Assembly (NCBI RefSeq): GCF_023017105.1
Contig: NZ_JALKEV010000008.1
Span: 124,001-188,000, forward strand
Reading direction: 5' to 3'
Source of the DNA: Halalkalibacter sp. APA_J-10(15)
Lineage (GTDB): Bacteria; Bacillota; Bacilli; Bacillales; Bacillaceae_D
DNA: 64,000 nt
How positions within the stretch are numbered: position 1 is the first letter of the stretch; every line of letters begins with the position of its first letter. The notes beneath the pieces are model-generated. The model did not search any database and was not told the origin of the DNA. It worked only from the letters and a program-made list of their open reading frames with translations. Below are positions 8,398 through 16,270 of the stretch, in pieces. Made by a program: the position numbers and the translations under genes.

Positions 8398-9630
8398 TTA
8401 AAACGCCCAATTCCCATCGCGGAAAATCGGCTCACGCTTCCCGTCTTCATACACACCATCAATATTCATATCCGCAGAGCCCATCATGAAGTCAACATGC
8501 GTTAAGCTCGTATTCAATCCGTTTTTCTCAAGCTCTTCTTTGGACATCTCTTTTCCACCCTCGATACAAAAAGCGTAAGCAGAGCCTAAAGCTAAATGGT
8601 TTGACGCATTTTCATCAAACAACGTATTAAAGAAGATAATATCCGCATTTGAAATCGGAGAATCGTGAGGAACGAGTGCGACCTCACCAATATAGCTTGA
8701 ACCTTCATCCGTTTCAATTAAACGCTTTAATGTTTCATAGCCTTCTTCCGCTTTGAAATCAATCACCTTGCCGTCTTTAAAGGTTAACGAAAAATTATTA
8801 ATGAGTGTTCCTCCGTAATTTAGTGGTTTCGTGCTTGAAACGGTCCCATTCACACCCGTTTTCTTTGCCGAAGTAAATACTTCTTCGGTTGGCATGTTAG
8901 CAACAAAAGATACACCATCTTTATTGATACTACCTCCGCTGACCCAAAGGTGAGTAGTCGGCAACTCAATGACAAGATCCGTCCCTTCAGATTGATAATG
9001 CAGAGCATGAAAATGTTTTTCATTTAATGTGTTCATTTTTTGGTCAAGGTTATTTAAGTGGTCGTTCCAGGCGGATACAGGATCGTCCTCATTGATTCTT
9101 GTTGCTGAGAAGATCGCCTCCCAAAGCTTATCCATCGCTTCTGAAACAGGAGCATCCGGAAAAACCTTTTGCGCCCATCCTTCTGATGGAACTGCGACAA
9201 TGGACCAGCTAATCTTATCGCTCATAATATAAGAACGGAAGCCTTCCATGGCTTTTCCGCTTGCTTTATTCATATTAGATACGCGCTCTGGATCAGCCTC
9301 TTTTAATAAATCTGGGTTTGAGCCGGTAATACTTAAGAAGGCAGCACCGCCTTCTGCCATTTCTTCATAGCCTTTTGCGATCCATTCCGGATACTCATGA
9401 AAGGCCTCATCGGGGGCAAGCTTAAATTTCGTCTTTATTAATTCCTCGTCACTCCATTCGACATGGACATTTTTCGCACCAGCATTGTATGCTTTTTTTG
9501 CTACGAGTCGAACGAGGTCTACTGCTGAAATCGGAGAGCGTACAACAAGAGTTTGATCTTTTTGAATGTTCACACCGACTTTAACAGCAAGCTCAGCGTA
9601 TTTCTCTAATTTTTCCGCAAAACTGGACAT
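8398..9630 (-). CDS. ampS: Aminopeptidase AmpS (M29 family)
   Basis: A 410-residue protein, the same length as Bacillus AmpS, an M29 metallo-aminopeptidase that removes N-terminal residues from peptides in the cytoplasm. Family segments are visible throughout: KVGVNIQKDQTLVV at the N-terminus, MPTEEVFTSAKKTGVNGTV with the first metal-binding Glu, GEVALVPHDSPIS with the second Glu, LFDENASNHLALG with the His, and THVDFMMGS with the final His/Asp. The start at 9630 gives the family's MSSFAEKLEKYAELA beginning. It is transcribed alone. Confidence 0.95.
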   Translation of the reverse strand: MSSFAEKLEKYAELAVKVGVNIQKDQTLVVRSPISAVDLVRLVAKKAYNAGAKNVHVEWSDEELIKTKFKLAPDEAFHEYPEWIAKGYEEMAEGGAAFLSITGSNPDLLKEADPERVSNMNKASGKAMEGFRSYIMSDKISWSIVAVPSEGWAQKVFPDAPVSEAMDKLWEAIFSATRINEDDPVSAWNDHLNNLDQKMNTLNEKHFHALHYQSEGTDLVIELPTTHLWVSGGSINKDGVSFVANMPTEEVFTSAKKTGVNGTVSSTKPLNYGGTLINNFSLTFKDGKVIDFKAEEGYETLKRLIETDEGSSYIGEVALVPHDSPISNADIIFFNTLFDENASNHLALGSAYAFCIEGGKEMSKEELEKNGLNTSLTHVDFMMGSADMNIDGVYEDGKREPIFRDGNWAF

Positions 9631-9757
9631 CTTTATCTACCTCAATTCTAATTTTATATTAATGCATTCCATTCATTACATACTATACCAATATTATGGC
9701 CGAGAGAAAAGAATAGCACGACATTGTTTATCTATGCTATGATAATAGTGATAAGAA

Positions 9758-9792
9758 AGAGGTTCGCGAACTCCCTCTATAAAAAACTAAGG
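9758..9792 (+). promoter_or_regulatory. preQ1 class I riboswitch aptamer
   Basis: The sequence shows the type I aptamer almost exactly: AGAGGTTC at 9758-9765, loop, CCCTCT pairing back to AGAGG, then the A-rich tail ATAAAAAACTAAGG that docks into the stem as a pseudoknot. It lies 127 bp upstream of queC. preQ1 is the product of the QueF step encoded at the end of the operon, so binding would shut down the pathway when product is plentiful. A -10-like TATGATAAT lies at 9739-9747. Confidence 0.95.
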
Positions 9793-9796
9793 TGAT

Positions 9797-9830
9797 AACT
9801 GTACAGTGGTACAGTTTTCTTGTCGTTTTA
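9797..9830 (+). terminator. Riboswitch-controlled intrinsic terminator
   Basis: Directly after the aptamer, AACTGTAC at 9797-9804 pairs perfectly with GTACAGTT at 9809-9816 around a four-base loop and is followed by a T-rich tract. This is the expected expression platform: a ligand-stabilised aptamer would favour this terminator and stop transcription before queC. Confidence 0.85.
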
Positions 9831-9918
9831 TTATAAAATGATTAACCTAATAGGAGTGATCGAATGCTCGTTCTTCATAAATAGCGGCAATTAACGCTAA
9901 TTAAAGGAGAAATGAGTC

Positions 9919-10584
9919 ATGAAAAAAGATAAGGCGGTCGTCGTCTTTAGTGGTGGACAAGATAGTACGACGTGTTTATTATGGGCACTAAAAGAATTTA
10001 AAGAAGTAGCAACTGTAACCTTTGATTACGGTCAGCGTCATTACGAAGAAATTAATTGTGCAAAAGATATTGCGAAGGAGTTAGAAGTTTCCTTTCACCT
10101 TCTTGATATGACCTTTATGAATCAGCTTTCACCGAATGCATTAACACATCATGATATGGAGGTCGAGGATGGGGTGGATGGTGAATTGCCATCAACCTTT
10201 GTTCCAGGTCGGAATCATCTGTTTTTGTCATTTGCGGCTGTATACGCCCATAGCATAGGAGCTAAGCATATTGTAACGGGTGTTTGTGAGACTGATTATA
10301 GTGGCTATCCTGATTGCCGTGATCAATTCGTGAAGTCTTTGAACGTGACGCTTAATTTGGCAATGGACCAGCAATTTGTTATTCATACACCGCTGATGTG
10401 GCTTAATAAAGCAGAGACTTGGGAGCTTGCGGATCAATTAAATGCTTTGTCATTTGTTCGAGAAAGAACATTAACTTGCTATCATGGAGTGCGTGGTGAT
10501 GGCTGTGGAGAGTGCCCATCGTGTAAACTAAGAATGCAAGGCTTAAAGCAATATGAAAATCAAAAGGAAAGGAGGGAAGAATAG
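9919..10584 (+). CDS. queC: 7-cyano-7-deazaguanine (preQ0) synthase QueC
   Basis: A 221-residue cytoplasmic enzyme that converts 7-carboxy-7-deazaguanine to preQ0 with ATP and ammonia. The PP-loop motif SGGQDST is at residues 11-17, and four cysteines near the C-terminus ([18 protein letters not shown]) form the zinc site. Length and motifs are those of typical QueC. It is the first gene of queCDEF, and its stop TAG overlaps the GTG start of queD by one base. The preQ1 riboswitch upstream should control the entire operon. Confidence 0.97.
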   Translation: MKKDKAVVVFSGGQDSTTCLLWALKEFKEVATVTFDYGQRHYEEINCAKDIAKELEVSFHLLDMTFMNQLSPNALTHHDMEVEDGVDGELPSTFVPGRNHLFLSFAAVYAHSIGAKHIVTGVCETDYSGYPDCRDQFVKSLNVTLNLAMDQQFVIHTPLMWLNKAETWELADQLNALSFVRERTLTCYHGVRGDGCGECPSCKLRMQGLKQYENQKERREE

Positions 10585-11009
10585 TGCTACAACAATTTTA
10601 CCCACAGGTACCTCATTCGTATCGTTATGAATTAAATAAAGATATGAACTTATCTGCAGCTCATTTCATTCCAGATGAAAAAGCAGGGGTTTGTAAAAAT
10701 ATGCACGGCCATACGTATTTTATCAATGTTACGATTGCCGGTGATCAACTTGATGAACTTGGGTTTCTTATCGATTTTAAACAAATTAAGGACCTAGTCC
10801 ATAAACGTTATGATCATACGCTATTAAATGACCATAACGAATATAAGGAAATCTTTCCTACGACAGAGCGTGTTGCAGAACAAATTTGGAAGACGATTCA
10901 TGAAAAATTAAAATCGTTACCACATCAACCGAAGTGCTTACAGGTTCTCGTTCGTGAAACACCTACAAGCTATGTTGTTTATCGTCCTAAACCGGAGGAA
11001 TTATCATGA
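10584..11009 (+). CDS. queD: 6-carboxy-5,6,7,8-tetrahydropterin synthase QueD
   Basis: A 141-residue QueD/PTPS-family enzyme making carboxytetrahydropterin from dihydroneopterin triphosphate. Zinc ligands are visible in LSAAHF and in NMHGHTYFINV; the catalytic Cys is in AGVCKNMHG, and the acid/His part in DHTLLND and the late Glu. It begins with GTG 10584 after GGAGGGAAG and overlaps queC by one base; its end overlaps queE by four bases (ATGA), so the genes are translationally coupled. Confidence 0.95.
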   Translation: MLQQFYPQVPHSYRYELNKDMNLSAAHFIPDEKAGVCKNMHGHTYFINVTIAGDQLDELGFLIDFKQIKDLVHKRYDHTLLNDHNEYKEIFPTTERVAEQIWKTIHEKLKSLPHQPKCLQVLVRETPTSYVVYRPKPEELS

Positions 11010-11713
11010 AGATACCGGTAATGGAGGTGTTTGGCCCGACGATTCAAGGTGAAGGTATGGTCATCGGTCAGAAGACTATGTTTGTTCGAACGGCAGGGTG
11101 TGATTATCGCTGTTCATGGTGCGATTCGAGCTTCACATGGGACGGTACAGGAAAAAGTGTGTTAATGGATGCTTCTGCGATTGTCACAGCTCTTAAAGAG
11201 CAAGGTGATAATCGCTTTTCTCATGTAACCATATCAGGTGGGAATCCAGCCTTACATAAAGGACTTGCTGAGTTTGTTGAGTTATGTCATGAAGAGAATT
11301 GGACAGTTGCACTTGAAACTCAAGGTTCCTATTGGCAGGATTGGTTAACGATGATCGATGAAGTGACGATTTCACCTAAACCACCTAGTTCAAAAATGAA
11401 AACAGATTTTAATCAATTGGACGATGTGATGTCTCTTTTGTCGTTAGAGCAAGTGAGCCTAAAAGTTGTTATCTTTGATCAAGATGATTTTCAGTATGCG
11501 AAAATGGTCCATCAACGTTATCCTGATGTTGCGATGTTTTTGCAAGTAGGGAATGATCAAGTAACCTCAACGAAGAAAGATGAACTCGTCTCTCAATTAT
11601 TGATAAGGTATGAATGGCTGATTGAATTGACCTTAAGCAGTGTCGAAATGAATGATGTTCGTGTATTACCTCAACTGCATACTTTTGTGTGGGGAAATAA
11701 ACGAGGCGTATAA
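11006..11713 (+). CDS. queE: 7-carboxy-7-deazaguanine synthase QueE (radical SAM)
   Basis: A 235-residue radical SAM enzyme that rearranges carboxytetrahydropterin to 7-carboxy-7-deazaguanine. GPTIQGEG near residues 10-17 is the QueE N-terminal signature, and Cys32, Cys36 and Cys39 ([11 protein letters not shown]) form the CxxxCxxC iron-sulfur motif. [10 protein letters not shown] is the SAM-binding GGE-like motif, with Asn where many radical SAM proteins have Glu; TQGS and ISPKPPSS are the later family motifs. It overlaps queD by four bases. Confidence 0.95.
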   Translation: MKIPVMEVFGPTIQGEGMVIGQKTMFVRTAGCDYRCSWCDSSFTWDGTGKSVLMDASAIVTALKEQGDNRFSHVTISGGNPALHKGLAEFVELCHEENWTVALETQGSYWQDWLTMIDEVTISPKPPSSKMKTDFNQLDDVMSLLSLEQVSLKVVIFDQDDFQYAKMVHQRYPDVAMFLQVGNDQVTSTKKDELVSQLLIRYEWLIELTLSSVEMNDVRVLPQLHTFVWGNKRGV

Positions 11714-11735
11714 TAACAGAAGTGGAGGTGAGCAA

Positions 11736-12233
11736 ATGAGCGGTCGATCAGATAACGAACTAGACGGTGTAAACTTACTCGGTAATCAAGGAACGGAATA
11801 TACCTTTTCTTATAATCCTGCGGTCTTAGAAGTGTTTGACAATAAGCATCAAAATCGAGATTATTTTGTCAAGTTTAATTGCCCAGAGTTTACATCCCTC
11901 TGTCCAAAAACAAATCAACCAGATTTTGCGACGATTTATATTAGCTATATTCCAAATGTGAAAATGGTCGAAAGTAAGTCACTCAAGCTATATTTATTTA
12001 GCTTTCGTAATCATGGAGATTTCCACGAGGATTGTATGAATATTATTATGAATGACCTCATTAAATTAATGGATCCTCGCTATATCGAAGTGTGGGGGAA
12101 ATTCACACCTCGTGGTGGCATCTCAATAGATCCATATACAAATTATGGACAGCCAGGGACGAAATATGAAAAAATGGCTGAGTACCGTATGATGAATCAT
12201 GACTTGTATCCTGAGAATGTAGATAATCGATAG
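11736..12233 (+). CDS. queF: preQ0 reductase QueF (unimodular)
   Basis: A 165-residue NADPH-dependent nitrile reductase converting preQ0 to preQ1, the last step of this operon. ATG 11736 is chosen because GTGGAGGTG precedes it closely; the open frame further upstream overlaps que[17 protein letters not shown] holds the catalytic Cys, [19 protein letters not shown] the Glu/His of substrate and cofactor binding, and [10 protein letters not shown] the conserved C-terminal motif. The length marks it as the short, unimodular QueF of Bacillus type. Confidence 0.96.
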   Translation: MSGRSDNELDGVNLLGNQGTEYTFSYNPAVLEVFDNKHQNRDYFVKFNCPEFTSLCPKTNQPDFATIYISYIPNVKMVESKSLKLYLFSFRNHGDFHEDCMNIIMNDLIKLMDPRYIEVWGKFTPRGGISIDPYTNYGQPGTKYEKMAEYRMMNHDLYPENVDNR

Positions 12234-12342
12234 AATTGTACGTGTAATAAAAAGTGTTTTGAGTGACCATATTAAATAAAAAGTGATCAATTTTGACGAA
12301 CTAGTGACCACATTAAAATAAATAGTTTATTTGCAATGTGAA

Positions 12343-12381
12343 GAGTGCCTATTGATTAATTTCAATGGCACTCGTTTTTTT
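12343..12381 (+). terminator. Terminator after queCDEF
   Basis: GAGTGCC at 12343-12349 pairs with GGCACTC at 12367-12373, with an inner ATTGA/TCAAT stem, followed by G and seven T residues. This is a strong intrinsic terminator about 110 bp after the queF stop. Confidence 0.9.
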
Positions 12382-12408
12382 GTGATAAAAAAGTTTTATA
12401 GGAGTAGT

Positions 12409-12745
12409 TTAAATGAGAGGATTGTAAAACGTTTCAGTTAGATCTTCTCCAAAAGCCATTTCCAACGTATAAATAGGTGCATCGTAATTTTCATACATCA
12501 TTACAGCAGACTCTTTTGTATTAAAATGAGAGTAAAGTTGACTGTTTTATTTGGTGTAAAATGTAAATTCGGCAAGTTTTTCAGCATCCGTAAACAAGCT
12601 ACCATCTTGCATACTTTCTGCAAAATAAGGATTTCCCATCGCGAAGAATGAAAACTCTGTTGTGCCTGTTAACATGATTAAGGGGACATAATGATAATCA
12701 CTTTTTTGAAATTTCTCTTGTACGCAAACAAGAATTGTGTTATTT
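12409..12745 (-). pseudogene. Decayed minus-strand gene of unknown family
   Basis: Read on the minus strand, a coherent protein-like frame runs from about 12745 to a stop at 12409-12411, with one in-frame TAA at 12547-12549. Upstream of that stop it reads VPLIMLTGTTEFSFFAMGNP and SMQDGSLFTDAEKLAEFTFY; after it, VMMYENYDAPIYTLEMAFGE. Composition and codon pattern look coding on both sides of the stop, and no start with a ribosome-binding site is found. The family was not recognised. The rest of this gap, 12746-13007, shows nothing definable. Confidence 0.5.
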
Positions 12746-13023
12746 CAATCCTTACTTTCTTACATTAGGTTATAAGCTGATAGTGTACTGAGGAGTTGTA
12801 GGGATCTTTCTAAAATTCGTGTTTATGGCTCGAGACATACATACGCAACGTATCTTCTAAACATGTAAGCTTTGAACAAAAGTGTTGCTGGTGAGCCATT
12901 GAAAGCTATGTAGTTGTGAGGATAGTGACCGAATCGGTTTTCTAAGATTATTTTGTTTAGAAAAAGGGTTAGAAGGTAATGGTATAGAATAGGTATTGTA
13001 ATGTTACTTAGGAGGTGTTAATG

Positions 13024-13194
13024 ATGCGTCAAGTAAAAGTAATCAAAACGTCTTCATCTAAAACGATGGAGGACCGAATCAATGAAACAATCCAGAATTT
13101 AAGTGGTGAATTTGTCGACATTAAATTAACAGGAGCCTATGACGGGTCAAGCGAACGTTTCTTAGCCATTATTATTTACGAAAAAAATGAATAA
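13024..13194 (+). CDS. Small Cse60-like sporulation protein
   Basis: A 56-residue protein starting MRQVKVIKTSS and ending FLAIIIYEKNE. AGGAGGTG ends five bases before ATG 13021 and eight before ATG 13024; the second is preferred. The size and pattern (VKV near the start, an amphipathic E-x-x-I-N helix, VDIK, then a hydrophobic strand ending in YEK) resemble Cse60 (DUF2758), a small sigma-E-dependent sporulation protein of Bacillus. A terminator follows 4 bp after the stop, so it is a stand-alone transcript. Confidence 0.7.
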   Translation: MRQVKVIKTSSSKTMEDRINETIQNLSGEFVDIKLTGAYDGSSERFLAIIIYEKNE

Positions 13195-13197
13195 TTC

Positions 13198-13234
13198 AAC
13201 ACCCGTAATGAAGGTATTTCATTACGGGTGTTTT
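13198..13234 (+). terminator. Terminator after the Cse60-like gene
   Basis: ACACCCGTAATGAA and TTCATTACGGGTGT form a perfect 14-bp stem (extended by one A-T pair) around a four-base loop, followed by TTTT. It begins four bases after the stop codon. Confidence 0.92.
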
Positions 13235-13409
13235 AAATTAAAGTCAAAATGATGAAATTATTGTCGACAATATGTCCTCAAGCTCTATCTTGTTGTAGGA
13301 CTTTGTAGATTTATGCGCTTGCCTAGGAAATATTCTTACACAATAGTTGATCATTTCTCTACTTACAATTAAGATGAACATATATGAAGATGAAAGTGAG
13401 GAATGTCAT

Positions 13410-13661
13410 ATGGGTTTACCTCAATATCCAGAAGATTTTACTGATCGAATTCGTCATAAACGTACCACCGATGAAAATCTTGAAAAACGAATAAATGAAG
13501 AGATTCAAGCAATGATACAATTTATGAAGGGCAATCAGACGAATAATCACTCTGTCTCGTTTGAGGATGTTCTCATTATTATTGATCGTATATATGAAGA
13601 TGGTGATGACTTCTTTGAAATTTCGGTTGCTAAACAGCATAGTGTAGGAATTGTTCGTTAA
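13410..13661 (+). CDS. Small hypothetical protein
   Basis: An 83-residue acidic, soluble protein with no signal peptide or membrane segment. It begins MGLPQYPEDFTDRIRHKR, has a predicted helix (EKRINEEIQAMIQFMKG) and then FEDVLIIIDRIYEDGDDF. ATG 13410 was chosen because GTGAGGA sits about eight bases upstream; an earlier in-frame ATG at 13377 lacks such a site. A terminator follows. No family is recognised. Confidence 0.65.
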   Translation: MGLPQYPEDFTDRIRHKRTTDENLEKRINEEIQAMIQFMKGNQTNNHSVSFEDVLIIIDRIYEDGDDFFEISVAKQHSVGIVR

Positions 13662-13663
13662 GA

Positions 13664-13697
13664 AAGAACTCAGAGGGAAACCTCATTGAGTTCTTTT
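13664..13697. terminator. Bidirectional terminator
   Basis: AAGAACTCA at 13664-13672 pairs with TGAGTTCTT at 13687-13695, followed by T residues on the plus strand and preceded by A residues that serve the minus strand. It sits between convergent genes ending at 13661 and 13710. Confidence 0.8.
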
Positions 13698-13709
13698 CAC
13701 ATGTAAAAG

Positions 13710-14222
13710 CTACTTGACTAGTTTAAGCAAACCAAGAAAGAAGAATAGAAGGCTAGGTAAGAAACGTAAGTAATGAAGGATAATACGACTTGTTGTAATG
13801 TGACCGTAAATGATCCCAAAAACAAAGGCGAATAAAATGATCATGCCCGATAATGGCGCGAAGAGAAATGAATGGTTTTGAAATCCTGCTTGAAATCCGT
13901 AGCCGATATTGTCGATATTCATAAAAAGGGTGATAACGAATAAAAACGATTTACGATAAAATGGTATTTCAAAAAAAAGGTGGTAAAAGGCTAATCCGAT
14001 TAATAACAAGCCGGATAAAGTGTCGGTTAACGTTGTCGGAATGAAATCACCAACTAAACGGCCAAGGGTCATTGAGATCAAAATAATCGCACTAGAAAAG
14101 CACGCAATCATAATAATGAGAGATAATGGGATACGTATTCGTTTAAGCCCGAATAAGAATCCGATCGCAAACGCATCTAAACTGATTAAAAGAGCCATTA
14201 AGAAGATGGTTAGATAAGTCAA
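13710..14222 (-). CDS. MntP/YtaF-family membrane protein
   Basis: A 170-residue protein with about six membrane segments. ISLDAFAIGFLFGLKRIRIP near the N-terminus carries the S-L-D-x-F-x-x-G motif of the MntP manganese exporter and the sporulation protein YtaF, and FVITLFMNIDNIGYGFQAG in the second half is the duplicated counterpart with Asp in the membrane. It is shorter than typical YtaF (about 210 residues). Cation export is a family-based inference. It is transcribed alone, convergent with the gene at 13410. Confidence 0.75.
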   Translation of the reverse strand: MTYLTIFLMALLISLDAFAIGFLFGLKRIRIPLSLIIMIACFSSAIILISMTLGRLVGDFIPTTLTDTLSGLLLIGLAFYHLFFEIPFYRKSFLFVITLFMNIDNIGYGFQAGFQNHSFLFAPLSGMIILFAFVFGIIYGHITTSRIILHYLRFLPSLLFFFLGLLKLVK

Positions 14223-14362
14223 AATGATTCACCTCCGTTCAACCATCTTATGTACGAATAAAATGAACTAGTCTACTCAAGTGAAAGAAACTGCTTCGTG
14301 TTATGGATGGACAGACAAAGCTCGACGTGTTAGAAGTTAGAAAATGCTTAAAATGAGCAAAT

Positions 14363-14374
14363 TAGTTTACACTA
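14363..14374 (+). promoter_or_regulatory. Palindrome overlapping a possible promoter of the nitroreductase gene
   Basis: TAGT-TTAC-ACTA is a palindrome with a TTTACA -35-like sequence (14366-14371) inside it and TACGAT about 18 bases downstream. It could be an operator for a redox- or quinone-sensing repressor such as YodB, but the match is weak. Confidence 0.3.
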
Positions 14375-14431
14375 GAATGATACGTTAGATACGATAAAGG
14401 AAATGAATATATTGAAGGAGAGTACAGAAGA

Positions 14432-15073
14432 ATGGGTATCCAAGAACAATTAGCAAGTGCGATCACCGTAATGAACAATCGTCATTCGGTTAAACATTAT
14501 AAGCCAGGTTTAGAAATAACACGAGAAGAAATGACTGAATTACTTGAAGCTGCAACGTCCGCACCTTCCGCTTGGAATTTACAGCATTGGCGCTTTTTGG
14601 TTATTGATGATCAAAAGAAAAAAGAAGAGCTGTTACCAATTGCATATTATCAACAGCAGATAGTTGATAGCTCCGCAGTGATTGTGTTATTAGGAGATTG
14701 TGAAGCGGGTCAAGAGGCAAGTGAAATATACGATGTTGCATTAGAAAAAGGTCAGTTGACAAAAGAAGTACGAGATGCACTTGTTAGTCAAATTGAACGT
14801 GCTTATGAACATGGGAAGGAAACGTCCTTTGCACGTGATGCGGCGTTTTTGAATGCTTCGCTTGCAGGCATGCAATTTATGTTAGCTGCTAAGGAAAAAG
14901 GGTATGATACTTGTCCAATTGGTGGATTTAAACGGGATGAATTAATCAAGACTTTTCACATTCCTCAACGCTTTGTACCCGTCATGTTGATGACAGTAGG
15001 AACAACTTTAAAAGAAGCCTATCCATCAGAACGAAAGCCTATTGACCAAGTTACTGTTTATAACAGCTTTTAA
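14432..15073 (+). CDS. Nitroreductase family protein (YodC/MhqN-like)
   Basis: A 213-residue FMN-dependent NAD(P)H oxidoreductase. NNRHSVKHYKPG is the N-terminal FMN-phosphate-binding motif, ATSAPSAWNLQHWRF binds the flavin, and GYDTCPIGGFKRDEL with PVMLMTVG forms the C-terminal cofactor loop. It closely resembles Bacillus YodC, which is induced by quinones and diamide. Here it stands alone rather than next to a yodB-like regulator; the mhqED pair expected in the same stress response is 22 kb away. Reduction of quinones or nitro compounds is inferred. Confidence 0.85.
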   Translation: MGIQEQLASAITVMNNRHSVKHYKPGLEITREEMTELLEAATSAPSAWNLQHWRFLVIDDQKKKEELLPIAYYQQQIVDSSAVIVLLGDCEAGQEASEIYDVALEKGQLTKEVRDALVSQIERAYEHGKETSFARDAAFLNASLAGMQFMLAAKEKGYDTCPIGGFKRDELIKTFHIPQRFVPVMLMTVGTTLKEAYPSERKPIDQVTVYNSF

Positions 15074-15086
15074 GTAGTATGATCGT

Positions 15087-15113
15087 GAAGAAGTCCCAAT
15101 GGCGGGCTTCTTC
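15087..15113 (+). terminator. Probable terminator after the nitroreductase
   Basis: GAAGAAG-T-CCC at 15087-15097 pairs with GGG-CTTCTTC at 15104-15113, with one bulged T. The following ATTGTGACTTTTA is only moderately T-rich. Confidence 0.5.
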
Positions 15114-15165
15114 ATTGTGACTTTTATGAGAAGAAATAAAAAAGTAAGAAGGAGGAAAGGAGAAA

Positions 15166-15447
15166 ATGATTGACTTAGAATTTGAGAATTATCATGAATG
15201 TACATTTACAGACATTCATGTAAAAGAAAAATATGAAGTGAATCAATGGACGCATTTTGTTATCGCTTTTTCTGGGGATGTGCCAAAGGAACTAGTTGAT
15301 CCTGAAGCTTTAGTGATTCTGTCGGGACAATCCATTTTACAAGTTGTATTACGGGATGAAGGTTGTGATTGCCATTTGTTTCAGTTTACAGAAAATGAGA
15401 AAAAGCAATTTGAAGAATGGGTTCAGCAAAATGTGTTAGTTAATTGA
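15166..15447 (+). CDS. Hypothetical small acidic protein
   Basis: A 93-residue protein with a strong ribosome-binding site (GGAGGAAAGGAG) upstream of ATG 15166. It has no signal peptide or membrane span. Visible features are a Cys pair with a neighbouring His (GCDCHLFQF) and a C-terminal acidic helix (ENEKKQFEEWVQQ). Its end overlaps the end of the convergent Cys-rich gene by 12 bp. No family is recognised; similar short proteins of unknown role occur in Bacillus. Confidence 0.7.
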   Translation: MIDLEFENYHECTFTDIHVKEKYEVNQWTHFVIAFSGDVPKELVDPEALVILSGQSILQVVLRDEGCDCHLFQFTENEKKQFEEWVQQNVLVN

Positions 15448-16014
15448 TTGGAAATAGTGAACAATTGCTTTTGGGTTGTCCCTTAGATCTATGAATTGAC
15501 TTTTTAGGTTTTTACTATGAATTGCTTGGAAATCCCTTGTTTCTTGATAAACTTTTTTGATCATTTCTTTCATCGTTTTTTGATCACTCGACGTTAATTG
15601 CTCTTCAATTGTTGTACAAATAAACGTTCGACAGACGGCATTTTTAAATTGTGGGTGAAGGGAACACCCTTTTCCTTTTCTGAAAAATTGACAAATGGAG
15701 TAACTAGTTCGTTTATCATCTTTTTCAAGCGGCGATAAGGATTGAGTGTTTAGCTGATCAAATGCTGAATCAACTTCGGCTTTCACAAAAATGGAGTAAG
15801 GATGAATGATAGCAGCTGGGTGATGATAGATCGACCAAAATTGATCCACATTATCGTTACACATTCGAAAAATATCTAAAAGTTGAAATGTAGGACTATA
15901 TGAACAGCAACCAACCTTTTCTACTGTATCTTTCGGAGGTTGAAATTGTGGGTCTAGACAGTTTAAACAAGCTCTCGAAAGAAGTTGGTTATAGGTGTTG
16001 TCAATTTCTAGCAT
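15436..16014 (-). CDS. Cys-rich protein, possible zinc/iron-chelating domain
   Basis: A 192-residue soluble protein with clustered cysteines: CLNC near residue 16, CC near 36, a single Cys near 52, then SICQFFRKGKGCSLHP and NAVCRTFICTT around residues 105-135. The C-F-x(5)-C-x-L/I-H/Y-P-x(5)-CR-F spacing resembles the YkgJ-type zinc/iron-chelating domain (PF03692). GGGAGG lies eight bases upstream of ATG 16014. The gene is divergent from odhA and convergent with the gene ending at 15447. The function is unknown; the metal-binding idea is inference. Confidence 0.6.
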   Translation of the reverse strand: MLEIDNTYNQLLSRACLNCLDPQFQPPKDTVEKVGCCSYSPTFQLLDIFRMCNDNVDQFWSIYHHPAAIIHPYSIFVKAEVDSAFDQLNTQSLSPLEKDDKRTSYSICQFFRKGKGCSLHPQFKNAVCRTFICTTIEEQLTSSDQKTMKEMIKKVYQETRDFQAIHSKNLKSQFIDLRDNPKAIVHYFQSIN

Positions 16015-16169
16015 ATATTTAACCTCCCATCAATGTAACATATCATAATTTATTGTTTTGTAAAAGAGGTTGCTTATGCCGATTTTCTTAGTGAAATGTT
16101 ACAAAAGAACACTCTACCTATTGTGAAATAACCTTACAAAATAATTCTATGAATATATGTAGTAAAACT

Positions 16170-16217
16170 TTAACAAATTCGCTCAATATGTTAAAATACG
16201 TGTGAAAGCGTTATACA
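16170..16217 (+). promoter_or_regulatory. odhAB promoter with a cre-like site
   Basis: TTAACA (16170-16175), 16 bp, TAAAAT (16192-16197) is a good sigma-A promoter 74 bp upstream of odhA. Just downstream, TGTGAAAGCGTTATACA (16201-16217) resembles a CcpA cre site with about two mismatches. Carbon catabolite repression of odhAB is known in Bacillus subtilis; here it is an inference from the site. Confidence 0.45.
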
Positions 16218-16270
16218 TTGATTGCTATCATAGATGTTAGTTAGGAAGCAAATTAGGAGGTAATTACATC

